DNA from: Salinimicrobium catena
GTDB lineage: Bacteria > Bacteroidota > Bacteroidia > Flavobacteriales > Flavobacteriaceae
Length of the DNA: 64,000 nucleotides
Direction of reading: 5' to 3'
Assembly (NCBI RefSeq): GCF_900102915.1
Contig: NZ_FNGG01000002.1
Coordinates: 62,001-126,000 of the forward strand
Shown here: piece after piece, positions 55,180-64,000 of the stretch
Position numbering within the stretch: the first letter of the stretch is position 1
How the letters are laid out: every line of letters begins with the position of its first letter
Position numbers and translations under genes: made by a program
Notes under the pieces: generated by a model
The model's input: the letters and a program-made list of their open reading frames with translations, nothing else
What the model was told of the DNA's origin: nothing
The model's database searches: none

Positions 55180-57777
55180 TCAGGCTATCTCTTCCTGGTT
55201 TCTAAAGACCAGTTCATCGTCAAAGGCGTCTAGCAGGATGATACTGTCTGTAGCGACATTTCCGCCCAGGATCTCTTTGGAAAGCTTATTAAGTACTTCC
55301 CGTTGAATCGTCCTTTTTACCGGCCTTGCTCCATACTGCGGATCAAATCCTTTCTGGGCCAGATTCGCAATAGCTTCTTCCGTCGCGTCTAAAGTGATTC
55401 CTTGTTTTGCCAACATCTTTTTCACTCCCTTCAGCTGAAGTCCCACGATCTGACGGATGTTCTTCTGTGTTAGCGGAGTGAACATCACGATATCATCTAT
55501 CCTGTTGATGAATTCCGGCCTTACACTCTGTTTCAGCAATGCCAGCACTTCCACTTTTGCGCCTTCCATGGCAGTATCCAGGTCTTTTACGGTCTCGAAC
55601 TTCTCCTGGATGAGGTGTGAACCAATGTTAGAGGTCATGATGATGATGGAGTTCCTGAAATCTGCCAGTCTTCCTTTGTTATCGGTCAACCTCCCTTCAT
55701 CAAGCACCTGCAGTAAAATATTAAAGGTATCGGGGTGGGCCTTTTCGATCTCATCCAGTAACACTACCGAATAGGGTTTTCTACGCACAGCTTCAGTAAG
55801 CTGTCCGCCTTCCTCATAACCGATGTAACCCGGAGGCGCACCTACCAGTCGGCTCACCGCGTGACGCTCCTGGTATTCGCTCATGTCGATCCTGGTCATG
55901 GCGCTTTCATCGTCAAACAGGTATTCGGCAAGAGCCTTGGCCAATTCCGTTTTACCAACCCCGGTAGTACCCAGGAACAGGAAGCTACCGATAGGCTTTT
56001 TCTGATCCTGTAAGCCGGCACGGCTTCTTCTCACCGCGTCACTTACCGCCTGAATAGCCTCTTCCTGGCCAACCACCCGTTTGTGCAGCTCGTCTTCCAG
56101 CTTCAGCAATTTTTCACGTTCGCTCTGCAGCATCTTTTTCACTGGAATTCCGGTCCACTTGGCTACGATCTCAGCAATGTCTTCGTTTGTCACCTCTTCT
56201 TTGATAAGAGATTTTCCCTGCTGGTTTTCTTCTAACTGCTTTTGCAGTTCTGCCAACCTTTCTTGCTCTTCCTTGATCTTTCCGTAGCGCAATTCGGCTA
56301 CACGTCCATAATTACCTTCTCTTTCCGCTTTTTCGGCTTCCAGTTTGTATTCTTCAATGTTTGACTTGGCTGTCTGGATATTGTCTACCACCTCTTTTTC
56401 GTTTTTCCATTGAGCATGCAGCTCATTGCGCTCATCCTTAAGGTTCGCGAGATCTGCTCTTAGCGATTTTAGTTTAGCCTCATCTTTTTCACGTTTAATG
56501 GCTTCCATTTCTATCTCCAGCTGCATGATCTTTCTGTCAAGCACGTCAAGGTCTTCAGGTTTGGAGTTGATCTCCATCCGCAGTCTTGATGCTGCTTCGT
56601 CCATTAGATCGATCGCCTTATCGGGTAGAAAACGGTTAGTGATATAGCGCTGTGAAAGCTCCACAGCGGCAATAATGGCCTCGTCTTTTATACGGACCTT
56701 GTGGTGGGTCTCATATTTTTCTTTGATCCCGCGTAAGATGGAAATTGCGCTCTCGGTATCTGGTTCATCTACCATTACCTTTTGAAAACGTCTTTCCAGC
56801 GCCTTGTCTTTCTCAAAATATTTCTGGTATTCATCAAGGGTGGTGGCACCAATGGCTCGGAGTTCTCCCCTGGCCAGTGCAGGTTTCAGGATGTTCGCGG
56901 CATCCATGGCTCCTTGTCCGCCGCCGGCGCCTACCAGAGTATGGATCTCGTCAATAAAGAGCACGATGCTCCCTTCGCTGGAAGTAACTTCTTTGATCAC
57001 CGCCTTCAGACGTTCCTCGAATTCTCCTTTGTACTTAGCCCCGGCTATCAAAGCTCCCATATCCAGGGAATAGATCTGCTTGTCTTTCAGGTTTTCGGGC
57101 ACGTCACCGGCCACGATTCTATGGGCCAGGCCTTCGGCGATAGCAGTTTTACCCACTCCCGGTTCACCCACCAACATAGGATTGTTCTTGGTTCTTCGGG
57201 AGAGGATCTGTAAAACTCGTCTAATCTCTTCATCCCTTCCTATCACCGGATCCAGCTTTCCGTCTTCGGCCAGCTTGTTGAGGTGATTGGCGTATTTGTT
57301 CAGGGAATTATAGGTTTCTTCGGCGCTTTGAGAGGTCACTTTTTCTCCTTTTCGCAGTTCCTGGATAGCGGCTTTCAGCCCTTTTTCGGTCGCTCCCTGA
57401 TCTTTCAGGATCTGTCCTGCTTTTCCTGAAGAATTAAAAATGGCTAAAATGATATGTTCTATGGAAACGTATTCATCTCCCATCTTTTTTGCTGCGGAAG
57501 AAGCGTCGTTCAGCATACGTGAAGCTTCCCGGGAAAGCATAATATCGCCTCCGCTTACCTTCGGAAAACTCTCCAGGCTCTTGTCAAGTATCTGCTGAAA
57601 AAGTCCCACGTTGATGTTGAGCTTTTTCAGCAAAAATGGCGTCACATTCTCATCTACCATCATGATAGCCTTGAAAATATGCTCGTTCTCTATTTGCTGA
57701 TGTCCCATTTCCTGTGCCAGCTGTTGTGCCTGCTGAATGGCTTCCTGGGACTTTATAGTAAAATTGTTCAAGTTCAT
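55180..57777 (-). CDS. clpB: ATP-dependent disaggregase ClpB
   Basis: Hexameric AAA+ chaperone that works with DnaK to dissolve protein aggregates. The 865 residues have the Clp N domain (about 1-145), NBD1 with [15 protein letters not shown], the long coiled middle domain (about 410-525, rich in [21 protein letters not shown]), NBD2 with [19 protein letters not shown] and [16 protein letters not shown], and a C-terminal small domain. Start at 57777 gives the usual [15 protein letters not shown] short inverted repeat (57861-57874) lies upstream. Length is normal. Confidence 0.97.
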   Translation of the reverse strand: MNLNNFTIKSQEAIQQAQQLAQEMGHQQIENEHIFKAIMMVDENVTPFLLKKLNINVGLFQQILDKSLESFPKVSGGDIMLSREASRMLNDASSAAKKMGDEYVSIEHIILAIFNSSGKAGQILKDQGATEKGLKAAIQELRKGEKVTSQSAEETYNSLNKYANHLNKLAEDGKLDPVIGRDEEIRRVLQILSRRTKNNPMLVGEPGVGKTAIAEGLAHRIVAGDVPENLKDKQIYSLDMGALIAGAKYKGEFEERLKAVIKEVTSSEGSIVLFIDEIHTLVGAGGGQGAMDAANILKPALARGELRAIGATTLDEYQKYFEKDKALERRFQKVMVDEPDTESAISILRGIKEKYETHHKVRIKDEAIIAAVELSQRYITNRFLPDKAIDLMDEAASRLRMEINSKPEDLDVLDRKIMQLEIEMEAIKREKDEAKLKSLRADLANLKDERNELHAQWKNEKEVVDNIQTAKSNIEEYKLEAEKAEREGNYGRVAELRYGKIKEEQERLAELQKQLEENQQGKSLIKEEVTNEDIAEIVAKWTGIPVKKMLQSEREKLLKLEDELHKRVVGQEEAIQAVSDAVRRSRAGLQDQKKPIGSFLFLGTTGVGKTELAKALAEYLFDDESAMTRIDMSEYQERHAVSRLVGAPPGYIGYEEGGQLTEAVRRKPYSVVLLDEIEKAHPDTFNILLQVLDEGRLTDNKGRLADFRNSIIIMTSNIGSHLIQEKFETVKDLDTAMEGAKVEVLALLKQSVRPEFINRIDDIVMFTPLTQKNIRQIVGLQLKGVKKMLAKQGITLDATEEAIANLAQKGFDPQYGARPVKRTIQREVLNKLSKEILGGNVATDSIILLDAFDDELVFRNQEEIA

Positions 57778-57860
57778 AGTCTTAGTGTATTAGGATCTTT
57801 TTCTGAAGTTTAGCAATTCATGTACCAGCGGGGAGGGGCAGACAAAACGACCGATTGGCA

Positions 57861-57874
57861 TCAGATTTTTCTGA
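57861..57874. repeat. Short inverted repeat upstream of clpB
   Basis: TCAGA and TCTGA form 5-bp arms around TTTT. It lies 84 bases before the clpB start codon. The palindrome could be part of a heat-shock control site, but it is too short to be sure. Confidence 0.25.
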
Positions 57875-57973
57875 CTTTTTGTCTTATATAAAGTTAGCCA
57901 TTTTTGAAGTAATGCTGATAGGTATTAGTTAAAAATTAGGAATAGAGAACAATGCTTTCCGCGAGATAAATGG

Positions 57974-57981
57974 TATTTTTG
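57974..57981 (+). promoter_or_regulatory. Putative -7 promoter element for ytxJ
   Basis: TATTTTTG fits TAnnTTTG, 16 bases before the ATG at 57998. Confidence 0.45.
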
Positions 57982-57997
57982 ATGAAAAGAAGAAATC

Positions 57998-58393
57998 ATG
58001 GGATTATTTGATAAAGTATTTAAAAGTCAGCGAGATATATCTAAAGATGAGATCAGGGAGGTGCCCTGGCATTCGCTTACTGATTCACAGCAGCTGGATA
58101 AAATCGAATCTGAATCAAAAGAGAAATGCGTTACCATCTTCAAACATTCTACCCGTTGCGGGATCAGCCGAATGGTGCTTAACAATTTTGAACGCAACTT
58201 TGATCTTCATGAAGAGGATCATAAAATGTATTTTTTGGACCTGCTTGCCAACCGGGAAATCTCCAACCAGGTTGCTGATCGTTTTGACGTGAGACACGAA
58301 AGTCCGCAGCTCATTATTCTAAGAGACGGGAAGGTAGTGCACCACGCTTCGCACCAGTCAATAGATGTGGAGGATCTCAAGAAACATCTCTGA
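57998..58393 (+). CDS. ytxJ: Bacillithiol-system thioredoxin-fold protein YtxJ
   Basis: Thioredoxin-fold protein of 131 residues with a single cysteine in the redox loop (FKHSTRCGISRMV), so a monothiol bacilliredoxin-like enzyme that would swap disulfides with bacillithiol. The rest, with DLLANREISNQVADRFDVRH and ESPQLIILRDGKVVHHASHQ, including the cis-proline at SPQ, is typical of YtxJ. Its presence suggests the cell makes bacillithiol, as many Bacteroidota do; the synthesis genes are not in this window. Stand-alone transcription from the 57974 box is likely. Confidence 0.9.
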   Translation: MGLFDKVFKSQRDISKDEIREVPWHSLTDSQQLDKIESESKEKCVTIFKHSTRCGISRMVLNNFERNFDLHEEDHKMYFLDLLANREISNQVADRFDVRHESPQLIILRDGKVVHHASHQSIDVEDLKKHL

Positions 58394-58519
58394 TTTTTCT
58401 GACGGAAATTCTTTATGTTAAACAGCTAAATTCGAGTTAATAAATTGACTTACAGGATTTTGAAGTGATTCTTTGTCTATCTTTAGAAGACAAATTAGTC
58501 TAATTTAAAAAACCGAATT

Positions 58520-58690
58520 ATGGAAAAGAGAAGAGAAGAAGAAAAACGGCAACAGCAGAGCGAACAACAAAGAAAGCCACAGCAACAGGCTGCGGGTGAT
58601 CGTGATAAGCAAAGAAAAGAAGACGCCGAAAGAGAACGCGATATGGAGCGGGAGCGTCATGAGCAGCGACGACATGAAGATCGCCGTTAA
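58520..58690 (+). CDS. Tiny, highly charged low-complexity protein
   Basis: A 56-residue frame made almost only of R, E, Q, K, D and H (MEKRREEEKRQQQSEQQRKP onward), with no hydrophobic core, so likely intrinsically disordered or helical coiled. A separate hairpin terminator (58711-58740) follows its stop codon, and it has a free ATG in AAAACCGAATT context, hinting at its own short transcript. I do not recognise a family. Such proteins recall stress- or desiccation-linked hydrophilic peptides; that is speculation. Confidence 0.6.
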   Translation: MEKRREEEKRQQQSEQQRKPQQQAAGDRDKQRKEDAERERDMERERHEQRRHEDRR

Positions 58691-58710
58691 TATTGAGTTT
58701 TAATGATATG

Positions 58711-58740
58711 AAAAGAGCCACAAGATTGTGGCTCTTTTTT
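58711..58740. terminator. Rho-independent terminator behind the tiny charged protein
   Basis: AAAAGAGCCACA pairs with TGTGGCTCTTTT (12 bp) around AGAT, with further T on the plus strand. Because the left arm is A-rich it may also help to end fumarylacetoacetase transcription on the minus strand, but less strongly. Confidence 0.88.
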
Positions 58741-58760
58741 ATGGGAATAAAGTTGAAAAC

Positions 58761-60050
58761 TTATTTCTTCTTTGGTTCAAAAACAGGAAGCAACTTGGTG
58801 CTTACCTCTCCAAAACCAATTCTGTAATCTCCCTTTTCACAATATCCGCGCATGATCACGGTATCGTTATCTTCAATGAACTTTCTTTCGCTGCCGTCTT
58901 TCAATTTGATCGGTTTTTCACCCTTCCAGGCAAGCTCAAGCATAGAACCGTAAGAATCGGGGGTAGGTCCAGAAATGGTTCCCGATCCCATCATGTCTCC
59001 GGAGATCACCGGGCAACCGTTTACCGTGTGGTGTGCGAGCTGCTGACTCATGTTCCAGTACATGTATTTGAAATTGGACTGGACGAGTTTGTTTTCCTCT
59101 CCGTTCTCAGGCTTGAGGAAAACTTCCAGGTTGATATCAAAACTTTTCTTGCCTTCGTACTGAAGGTAAGGCAATAATTTCTTCTCGGGCTTCGGGCTTT
59201 CGGTTCTGAACGGTTCCAGGGCATCAAGGGTAACGATCCATGGAGATATGGAAGAAGCGAAGTTTTTCGCTAAGAACGGGCCTAACGGTACATATTCCCA
59301 GGTCTGGATATCGCGGGCACTCCAGTCGTTGAAAAGTACCAGTCCAAAAATGTAATCCTCGGCTTCCTCAATTGGAATAGGCTCTCCCAAATGGTTGGCA
59401 TCTGTAGTGATGAAAGCCATTTCCAGTTCAAAATCCACTCTTTGCGAAGGCCCAAAAGTTGGTTCGGTCGCGTCCTTTGCTTTTGTTTGTCCCTGTGGCC
59501 TGTGAATCGGAATTCCGCTTGGAATGATAGAAGAACTTCTTCCGTGGTAACCCACAGGAATGTGAAGCCAGTTTGGTAATAAGGCATTATCGGGATCCCG
59601 GAACATGGTCCCCACATTCGTTGCGTGTTCTTTACTGGAGTAAAAATCGGTATAATCGCCCACCTGTACCGGCATTTGCATCTCGATCTCATCAAGAGTA
59701 AAAAGAACCACTTTTCGATGTTCCTCGTTATCTCTTAATGAGGCGTTGTTGGCATCAAAAATATCGGCAATGCGGTTTCTTACCAGGCGCCAGGTCTTCT
59801 TTCCGTCAGAAATAAAATCGTTTAGAGTGTCTTGTAAAAATATATCATCGGTCAGCGGGATTCCTTCAAAATATCCTAATTGATGAAGTGCTCCCAGGTC
59901 AATGGCAGTATCCCCGATTCGGGTGCCAATGGTGATCACATCATCCCGGGTCAGAAATACGCCGAAGGGAATATTCTGAATAGGAAAATCAGAATTCGCA
60001 GGTACTTCCAGCCAGGTTTTTCGGTTAGGATCGTTAGCTGTAATAGACAT
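58761..60050 (-). CDS. fahA: Fumarylacetoacetase
   Basis: Splits 4-fumarylacetoacetate to fumarate and acetoacetate, the last step of tyrosine breakdown. From the ATG at 60050 (MSITANDPNRKTWLEVPANS) it has 429 residues, close to the family norm; an upstream ATG at 60089 overlaps the promoter and is rejected. Recognisable stretches are the SH3-like N-domain with IPFGVFLTRDDVITIGTRIG, GYHGRSSSIIPSG, DFELEMAFITTDANHLG with the metal-site glutamates, and LFNDWSARDIQTWEYVPLGP. A -7 box lies at 60087-60094. hmgA and other tyrosine-degradation genes are not in this window. Confidence 0.95.
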   Translation of the reverse strand: MSITANDPNRKTWLEVPANSDFPIQNIPFGVFLTRDDVITIGTRIGDTAIDLGALHQLGYFEGIPLTDDIFLQDTLNDFISDGKKTWRLVRNRIADIFDANNASLRDNEEHRKVVLFTLDEIEMQMPVQVGDYTDFYSSKEHATNVGTMFRDPDNALLPNWLHIPVGYHGRSSSIIPSGIPIHRPQGQTKAKDATEPTFGPSQRVDFELEMAFITTDANHLGEPIPIEEAEDYIFGLVLFNDWSARDIQTWEYVPLGPFLAKNFASSISPWIVTLDALEPFRTESPKPEKKLLPYLQYEGKKSFDINLEVFLKPENGEENKLVQSNFKYMYWNMSQQLAHHTVNGCPVISGDMMGSGTISGPTPDSYGSMLELAWKGEKPIKLKDGSERKFIEDNDTVIMRGYCEKGDYRIGFGEVSTKLLPVFEPKKK

Positions 60051-60086
60051 AATAAATGTTGGTATTTTGTTAAAATCAATTCGAAC

Positions 60087-60094
60087 CAAATATA
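60087..60094 (-). promoter_or_regulatory. Putative -7 promoter element for fumarylacetoacetase
   Basis: Minus-strand TATATTTG fits TAnnTTTG, 36 bases before the ATG at 60050. Confidence 0.45.
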
Positions 60095-60126
60095 TTATTT
60101 TCTATTAAAGAACCGAATGTATTTGC

Positions 60127-60134
60127 TATTTTTG
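60127..60134 (+). promoter_or_regulatory. Putative -7 promoter element for glyA
   Basis: TATTTTTG fits TAnnTTTG, 26 bases before the glyA ATG. It is divergent to the fumarylacetoacetase box, 32 bases apart. Confidence 0.45.
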
Positions 60135-60160
60135 AGGATTATTTAACGTAAAAAAATCAT

Positions 60161-61435
60161 ATGCGACGGGATACAGAATTATTTGATTTAATTGCTGAAG
60201 AAAAGGAAAGACAACTTGATGGACTGGAATTGATTGCGAGCGAGAACTTTGTAAGTGATCAGGTGCTGGAGGCAGCGGGTTCGGTCCTTACCAACAAATA
60301 CGCCGAGGGGTATCCCGGCAAAAGATATTACGGCGGGTGTGAGGTGGTTGATGAAGTGGAAAATCTGGCCATAGAACGCCTGAAGGAGCTTTTTAATGCT
60401 GAATACGCTAACGTGCAGCCACATTCAGGCTCACAGGCAAACACTGCTGTTTTCCAGGCCTGCATGAATCCCGGGGATAAATTTCTGGGCTTTGACCTTT
60501 CTCATGGAGGGCATCTTACTCATGGTTCACCGGTGAATTTCTCCGGAAAATTATACAATCCGGTTTTCTACGGAGTAGATGAAAAGACCGGCCTTATCGA
60601 TTATGATGAAGTAGAGCGCATCGCCGAAAAGGAAAAGCCTAAAATGATCATCGCCGGAGCTTCGGCCTATTCACGAGAGATCGATTATAAACGTTTCCGG
60701 GAAATAGCCGATAAGGTAGGAGCTATTCTCTTTGCTGATATCGCGCATCCCGCAGGACTTATCGCAAAAGGGCTTCTGAGCGATCCGCTTCCGCACTGTC
60801 ACGTGGTCTCTTCTACCACTCATAAAACATTACGAGGACCGCGTGGCGGGATCATCATGATGGGGAAAGATTTTGATAACCCATTCGGACAGAAACTGAA
60901 GAACGGGAACCTAAAAAAGATGTCCACGCTGCTCAACAGTGCCGTTTTCCCCGGAAACCAGGGAGGACCCTTGGAACACATTATCGCAGCCAAGGCTGTT
61001 GCCTTTGGAGAAGCGCTTACAGACGAGTTCCTTCACTACATGGTGCAGGTGAAAAAGAATGCCAAGGCCATGGCTGAGGCTTTTATAGCAAAAGATTATA
61101 AAGTGATCTCCGGCGGAACGGACAACCACATGATGCTGATCGATCTTCGCAACAAGAATATTTCAGGGAAAGAAGCTGAGGAAGCTCTGGTAAAAGCCGA
61201 TATTACCGTAAACAAGAACATGGTGCCATTCGATGACAAATCTCCGTTTGTCACTTCAGGGATCAGGATAGGGACGCCGGCGGTAACTACCCGCGGACTG
61301 GTAGAGGAAGATATGGCTACTATTGTTGACCTTATCGACCGGGTGATCACCAACTTTGAAAATGAAGCCGAACTGGAAGCCATAGGCAAAGAAGTTTCAG
61401 AAATGATGCACGGAAAACCTCTTTTCAAGTTCTAA
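60161..61435 (+). CDS. glyA: Serine hydroxymethyltransferase
   Basis: PLP enzyme converting serine and tetrahydrofolate to glycine and 5,10-methylenetetrahydrofolate, the main one-carbon source. The 424 residues have [20 protein letters not shown], the nucleotide-like ring [32 protein letters not shown], and the Schiff-base Lys222 in [14 protein letters not shown]. The length is usual. A hairpin terminator follows at 61463-61492. Confidence 0.97.
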   Translation: MRRDTELFDLIAEEKERQLDGLELIASENFVSDQVLEAAGSVLTNKYAEGYPGKRYYGGCEVVDEVENLAIERLKELFNAEYANVQPHSGSQANTAVFQACMNPGDKFLGFDLSHGGHLTHGSPVNFSGKLYNPVFYGVDEKTGLIDYDEVERIAEKEKPKMIIAGASAYSREIDYKRFREIADKVGAILFADIAHPAGLIAKGLLSDPLPHCHVVSSTTHKTLRGPRGGIIMMGKDFDNPFGQKLKNGNLKKMSTLLNSAVFPGNQGGPLEHIIAAKAVAFGEALTDEFLHYMVQVKKNAKAMAEAFIAKDYKVISGGTDNHMMLIDLRNKNISGKEAEEALVKADITVNKNMVPFDDKSPFVTSGIRIGTPAVTTRGLVEEDMATIVDLIDRVITNFENEAELEAIGKEVSEMMHGKPLFKF

Positions 61436-61462
61436 ACTTCTAAAAAGATCTAAGGGAAAAAG

Positions 61463-61492
61463 GCGGTCAAAAAGCAATTTTGACCGCTTTTT
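61463..61492 (+). terminator. Rho-independent terminator behind glyA
   Basis: GCGGTCAAAA pairs with TTTTGACCGC (10 bp) around an AGCAA loop, followed by TTTTT. It abuts the stop codon of the convergent surface lipoprotein at 61493; the A-rich flank on the left lets it serve that strand as well. Confidence 0.85.
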
Positions 61493-63025
61493 CTATTTCT
61501 TCACCCATTCATAAGCCCCGAGATCAGGATCGGGAAGCCGACTCACGTTAAGAATGTCAAAGGGCACTTCATTGGCGGTAGGAAGGTTTCCGGAGTCAAT
61601 TGCGGGAGAACCTTCCTGCAGGCGGAAATCATCATTATCCACATTCCAGAAGAACGGATTTTCATTCAGGATGATGGCGCTGTAGTGAGCTTCACTTGTG
61701 AAATCGTACAATGGGTCCTCTGTAAATTCTCCTGAAGGATCTTCGAACTTGATGAGGCAATTCCTGAACTCAAAATTAAAAGCAGCGTTCTCGTTGCGGT
61801 TGAAAAGCAGTTCCTGTCTCTCATTTCCGAAGATGATGCAGTTGGAAAAAAGGGCTTTTTCCAGGTTTATCGATCGCACGTTGGTCTCGGAAATGATCTC
61901 ATTTTCAAGGAGCACCGCCGGGAACAGCCGGAAGCCTTCATTCCAGTAATTCAAAAGGGAACTGTGCTTGAACTCATAAGATCCGCCGATAAGGTGTACA
62001 GAGGCCTGTCCGCTGCTGTTGATCACCAGGTTCTCTGCTGAAATTCCCGCGCCCACTCCGAGTAAACCATTTACAGCCGAATTATAGATCTGCGTGTTTT
62101 TCAGCTGCAGCAGGGGAGCTGTCCTTTGCTGATCTCCTTCCGCGAGTATCCCGACCGTGGAATTACGGATGGTGGCATGATGAAAAGAGTTGTTGATACT
62201 GCCTCTTTTTAGCCAGATGGTGCCCCATTGTCCCGGAATGTTCTCAAATTCCTCACTTAAACGATCTCCCTGGAAGATCACCTCGTTAATTGGATTTTCC
62301 CGGTTTTCGCTTAAAGATCCCTTCACATTAAGGGTAGCGGCATCGGAAACAAGGATCCCGCTGTTCTCGTGAAAGTAAATCCTCGCACCGGCATTGATCG
62401 TAAGGGTCTTTCCTGAAGGCACCACAGCATAGCCATAGATCACATAAGCTTTTTCATTGGTGAAGTTGAGATGTTGCTCCCCAAGCAGAAAGCCTTTTGC
62501 CCTTATTTCTTCGCCCTGTTCGTCAACTCCCAGCGGGATGGTTTCGATACCACCTTCTTCATCTTTATCGGGAAAAAGGAAGATCGCGTCCTTAACCAGG
62601 GTAACCAGCGGTACTTCCTGCCGATGTCCGGAAGAAATGAATTCTATGGCATCGTTATACAGGAATTCCTTTTGATCTGTCTCCTGCAGGTCTACAGTGG
62701 TTTCAATGAAGATGTAAATGCTGTCTTTTGCCATGATCTCCACATTTGAAAATGACTTTCCCGGCAGGCCATCAACATTGAGTCGGTATGCAGAAGATTC
62801 GCCCCGGCCCAAAGCTATCTGCGGAATGTGGATATCTTCATTGCTGCGATTATAAACTTTTAAAGTGTGAGTCGAAGAGCTGAGGCCGGTGAAGACGGTA
62901 TCCAGGTAAACAGTGTCCCTGGAAAATTCCAGATTTCCCATGCTTTCCACCGTTTCGAAATCAGATCTGCAGGAACTCCAAAGAACCAGGATAAGTAGAA
63001 GGAGAAGGGCAGAGGCAGTTCTCAT
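61493..63025 (-). CDS. Surface lipoprotein with right-handed beta-helix-like region
   Basis: A 510-residue lipoprotein with signal ending LVLWSSC (lipobox WSSC). The first third (about 20-175) is a beta-rich domain; from about 200 to 450 the sequence is a series of short strands with turn residues, for instance INAGARIYFHENSGILVSDA and then ILAEGDQQRTAPLLQLKNTQ, which resembles the right-handed parallel beta-helix of choice-of-anchor or pectate-lyase-like proteins. The end LDLGAYEWVKK-like (PDPDLGAYEW) is a typical finish of such proteins. Function unknown. It overlaps the thioesterase gene upstream by 4 bases, in the same transcript. Confidence 0.8.
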   Translation of the reverse strand: MRTASALLLLLILVLWSSCRSDFETVESMGNLEFSRDTVYLDTVFTGLSSSTHTLKVYNRSNEDIHIPQIALGRGESSAYRLNVDGLPGKSFSNVEIMAKDSIYIFIETTVDLQETDQKEFLYNDAIEFISSGHRQEVPLVTLVKDAIFLFPDKDEEGGIETIPLGVDEQGEEIRAKGFLLGEQHLNFTNEKAYVIYGYAVVPSGKTLTINAGARIYFHENSGILVSDAATLNVKGSLSENRENPINEVIFQGDRLSEEFENIPGQWGTIWLKRGSINNSFHHATIRNSTVGILAEGDQQRTAPLLQLKNTQIYNSAVNGLLGVGAGISAENLVINSSGQASVHLIGGSYEFKHSSLLNYWNEGFRLFPAVLLENEIISETNVRSINLEKALFSNCIIFGNERQELLFNRNENAAFNFEFRNCLIKFEDPSGEFTEDPLYDFTSEAHYSAIILNENPFFWNVDNDDFRLQEGSPAIDSGNLPTANEVPFDILNVSRLPDPDLGAYEWVKK

Positions 63026-63429
63026 TGCTTGTGAAAAACAGTTCTAAGTTCCTCTGTGATCTTCGTTGGACGTTTGGTGTCGGCATCAAGCAGGCACCAC
63101 ATGGATTTTGCCGCCACAAGAACCTCCCCGGTTTTTGCATTTTTGATGTTCACATACCTTTCTGAAGTGACAAAAGTTGTTTCCCCAACATAGGTTTCGA
63201 TCAGGATCTCATCTCCCAAAAATGCCTGTTTCTTGTAGTCTATCTCATGCCTTATGACCACCCAAATAAACTTACTTTTGAGGTCATCAGATGCGCGCAC
63301 TTCCCAGTGTTCTTTGGCGATATCCTGTATCCACTGCACATAGATCACATTGTTCACATGGTGGAGGTCGTCAAGGTCTTCTTTTGAGACCGTTCGCCTG
63401 TGCACATATATTTCGGCGGGAACTACCAT
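63022..63429 (-). CDS. Acyl-CoA thioesterase, 4-hydroxybenzoyl-CoA thioesterase-like
   Basis: A hotdog-fold thioesterase of 135 residues. The family region HVNNVIYVQWIQDIAKEHWE includes the HVNN stretch seen in FadM/YbgC-like and FatA-like thioesterases, and IRHEIDYKKQAFLGDEILIE the catalytic-side helix. No operon partner suggests the substrate. It overlaps the surface lipoprotein by 4 bases and starts 1 base after the glutaminyl cyclotransferase stop, so all three share a transcript. Confidence 0.87.
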   Translation of the reverse strand: MVVPAEIYVHRRTVSKEDLDDLHHVNNVIYVQWIQDIAKEHWEVRASDDLKSKFIWVVIRHEIDYKKQAFLGDEILIETYVGETTFVTSERYVNIKNAKTGEVLVAAKSMWCLLDADTKRPTKITEELRTVFHKQ

Positions 63430-64000
63430 TTAATTTTCCTTGATGATCACTTCAAACAACGTATCCCAGTCCTTACCGGTCACGTAAAGCTTTTTGGTTT
63501 CAGGATTGTAAGCGATCCCGTTCAGTACATCGTTCACAGGATCAAGATCTGCAGTATTGCCAAGTTTTTCCCTTAGGCCCTGGAAATTGATGATCCCTTC
63601 AATTGCCCCATTCTCAGGATTGATGATGGCCACCCCGTCCTTTTGATAGGTGTTGGCGTAGATCTTTCCTTCTACCCATTCCAGTTCGTTTAGCTGGGTA
63701 GAAATGGTTCTGTGGGTAAGGGTTTGGATAAAAGTTTCTTCTCTCAGGGTCTCGGGATCAAGGATCCAGATGTTTTCAGTACCATCGCTCTTATAGAGTT
63801 TTTGCCCGTCGTTCGCTAACCCCCATCCCTGTTCGCTTTGGTTGTATGCGAATTCTTCCAGTTTTTCAAAGGTCTCTACATCATAGATGAAACCAATGTC
63901 CTCCTTCCAGGTAAGCTGGTAGATCTTATCGTTCAAAATGGTAATACCTTCAGCGAAATAAGTGGCGGGGATATCGATCTTTTTCAGTACTTCTCCGGTT
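63430..64000 (-). CDS. Glutaminyl-peptide cyclotransferase (5' end cut by window)
   Basis: Bacterial/plant-type glutaminyl cyclase, a beta-propeller that forms N-terminal pyroglutamate on exported proteins. The 190 visible codons cover the C-terminal part: FAEGITILNDKIYQLTWKED, WGLANDGQKLYKSDGTENIW and VNDVLNGIAYNPETKKLYVT, which is the family pattern. The reading frame stays open to the window edge, so the real start is outside; an internal ATG at 63936 is not the start. Pyroglutamate formation is common in Bacteroidota exported proteins. Confidence 0.9.
   Translation of the reverse strand, partial: TGEVLKKIDIPATYFAEGITILNDKIYQLTWKEDIGFIYDVETFEKLEEFAYNQSEQGWGLANDGQKLYKSDGTENIWILDPETLREETFIQTLTHRTISTQLNELEWVEGKIYANTYQKDGVAIINPENGAIEGIINFQGLREKLGNTADLDPVNDVLNGIAYNPETKKLYVTGKDWDTLFEVIIKEN

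Overview
The window looks like a piece of chromosome from a marine-type member of the Flavobacteriaceae (phylum Bacteroidota, in the Gramella/Christiangramia-Salegentibacter neighbourhood; family is an inference, phylum is firm). Signs: -7 boxes of the form TAnnTTTG, almost no strong Shine-Dalgarno sites, a Bacteroidota-type RNA polymerase omega subunit, a DUF4835 protein, the extended form of GAPDH, a bacillithiol-type YtxJ protein, and a giant secreted protein ending in a type IX secretion tail. I saw no tRNA, rRNA, CRISPR array, insertion sequence or prophage. No stretch longer than about 300 bases lacks a gene; the longest gaps (about 200-240 bases, at 5284-5488, 20127-20367, 24671-24869 and 57778-57997) hold promoters or short inverted repeats at most.

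Layout. 1-9385: C-terminally cut GAPDH, a Deg/HtrA protease, the dapF-acetyltransferase-mltG run, a lysozyme-like protein, then an rsmI-like methylase, a low-molecular-weight phosphatase and dnaA on the minus strand, and a hotdog thioesterase. 9379-12515: minus-strand yigZ, EamA transporter, HAD phosphatase and ribD. 12675-16978: a 56-residue membrane protein, an acetyltransferase, then prmC-VOC-ligA. 16988-24670: a sensory region with a periplasmic-binding-domain hybrid kinase, the catalytic half of a split 5'-nucleotidase, a five-PAS soluble kinase with a single-domain response regulator on the other strand, and the C-terminal half of the nucleotidase. 24870-26352: two unassigned polytopic membrane proteins. 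26410-33759: a housekeeping run with dapA, bamD, rpoZ, coaBC, DUF4835, recN and fabI. 33860-38770: glycosyltransferase, YbbR-like protein, coaE, and a membrane kinase/OmpR-type regulator pair. 38904-44144: a 1746-residue NHL/HYR repeat protein with a 477-bp tandem repeat. 44141-51116: minus-strand miaA, a potassium channel with zinc ribbon, an exonuclease-GIY-YIG fusion, yggS, DUF1015, 3-hydroxyacyl-CoA dehydrogenase and an oxidoreductase. 51254-64000: pcm, smpB, small lipoproteins, histidine phosphatase, phytase-like protein, CsbD, clpB, ytxJ, a tiny charged protein, fumarylacetoacetase, glyA, a surface lipoprotein, a thioesterase and the start-truncated glutaminyl cyclotransferase.

Most genes are core metabolism, envelope building and genome maintenance: dapA/dapF (diaminopimelate), mltG, bamD and fabI for the envelope; coaBC/coaE, ribD and glyA for cofactors; dnaA, ligA and recN for DNA. 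The accessory interest lies in the sensory insertion at 20368-23866, the repeat protein at 38904-44144, and a striking set of start codons lying only 4-6 bases behind a -7 box, which predicts leaderless messages. Genes are tightly packed: six convergent pairs overlap or are under 10 bases apart, with no terminator between them. I did not find a clear undescribed multi-gene system; the best candidates are the kinase/regulator pair that separates the two halves of the nucleotidase, and the predicted leaderless promoter class.
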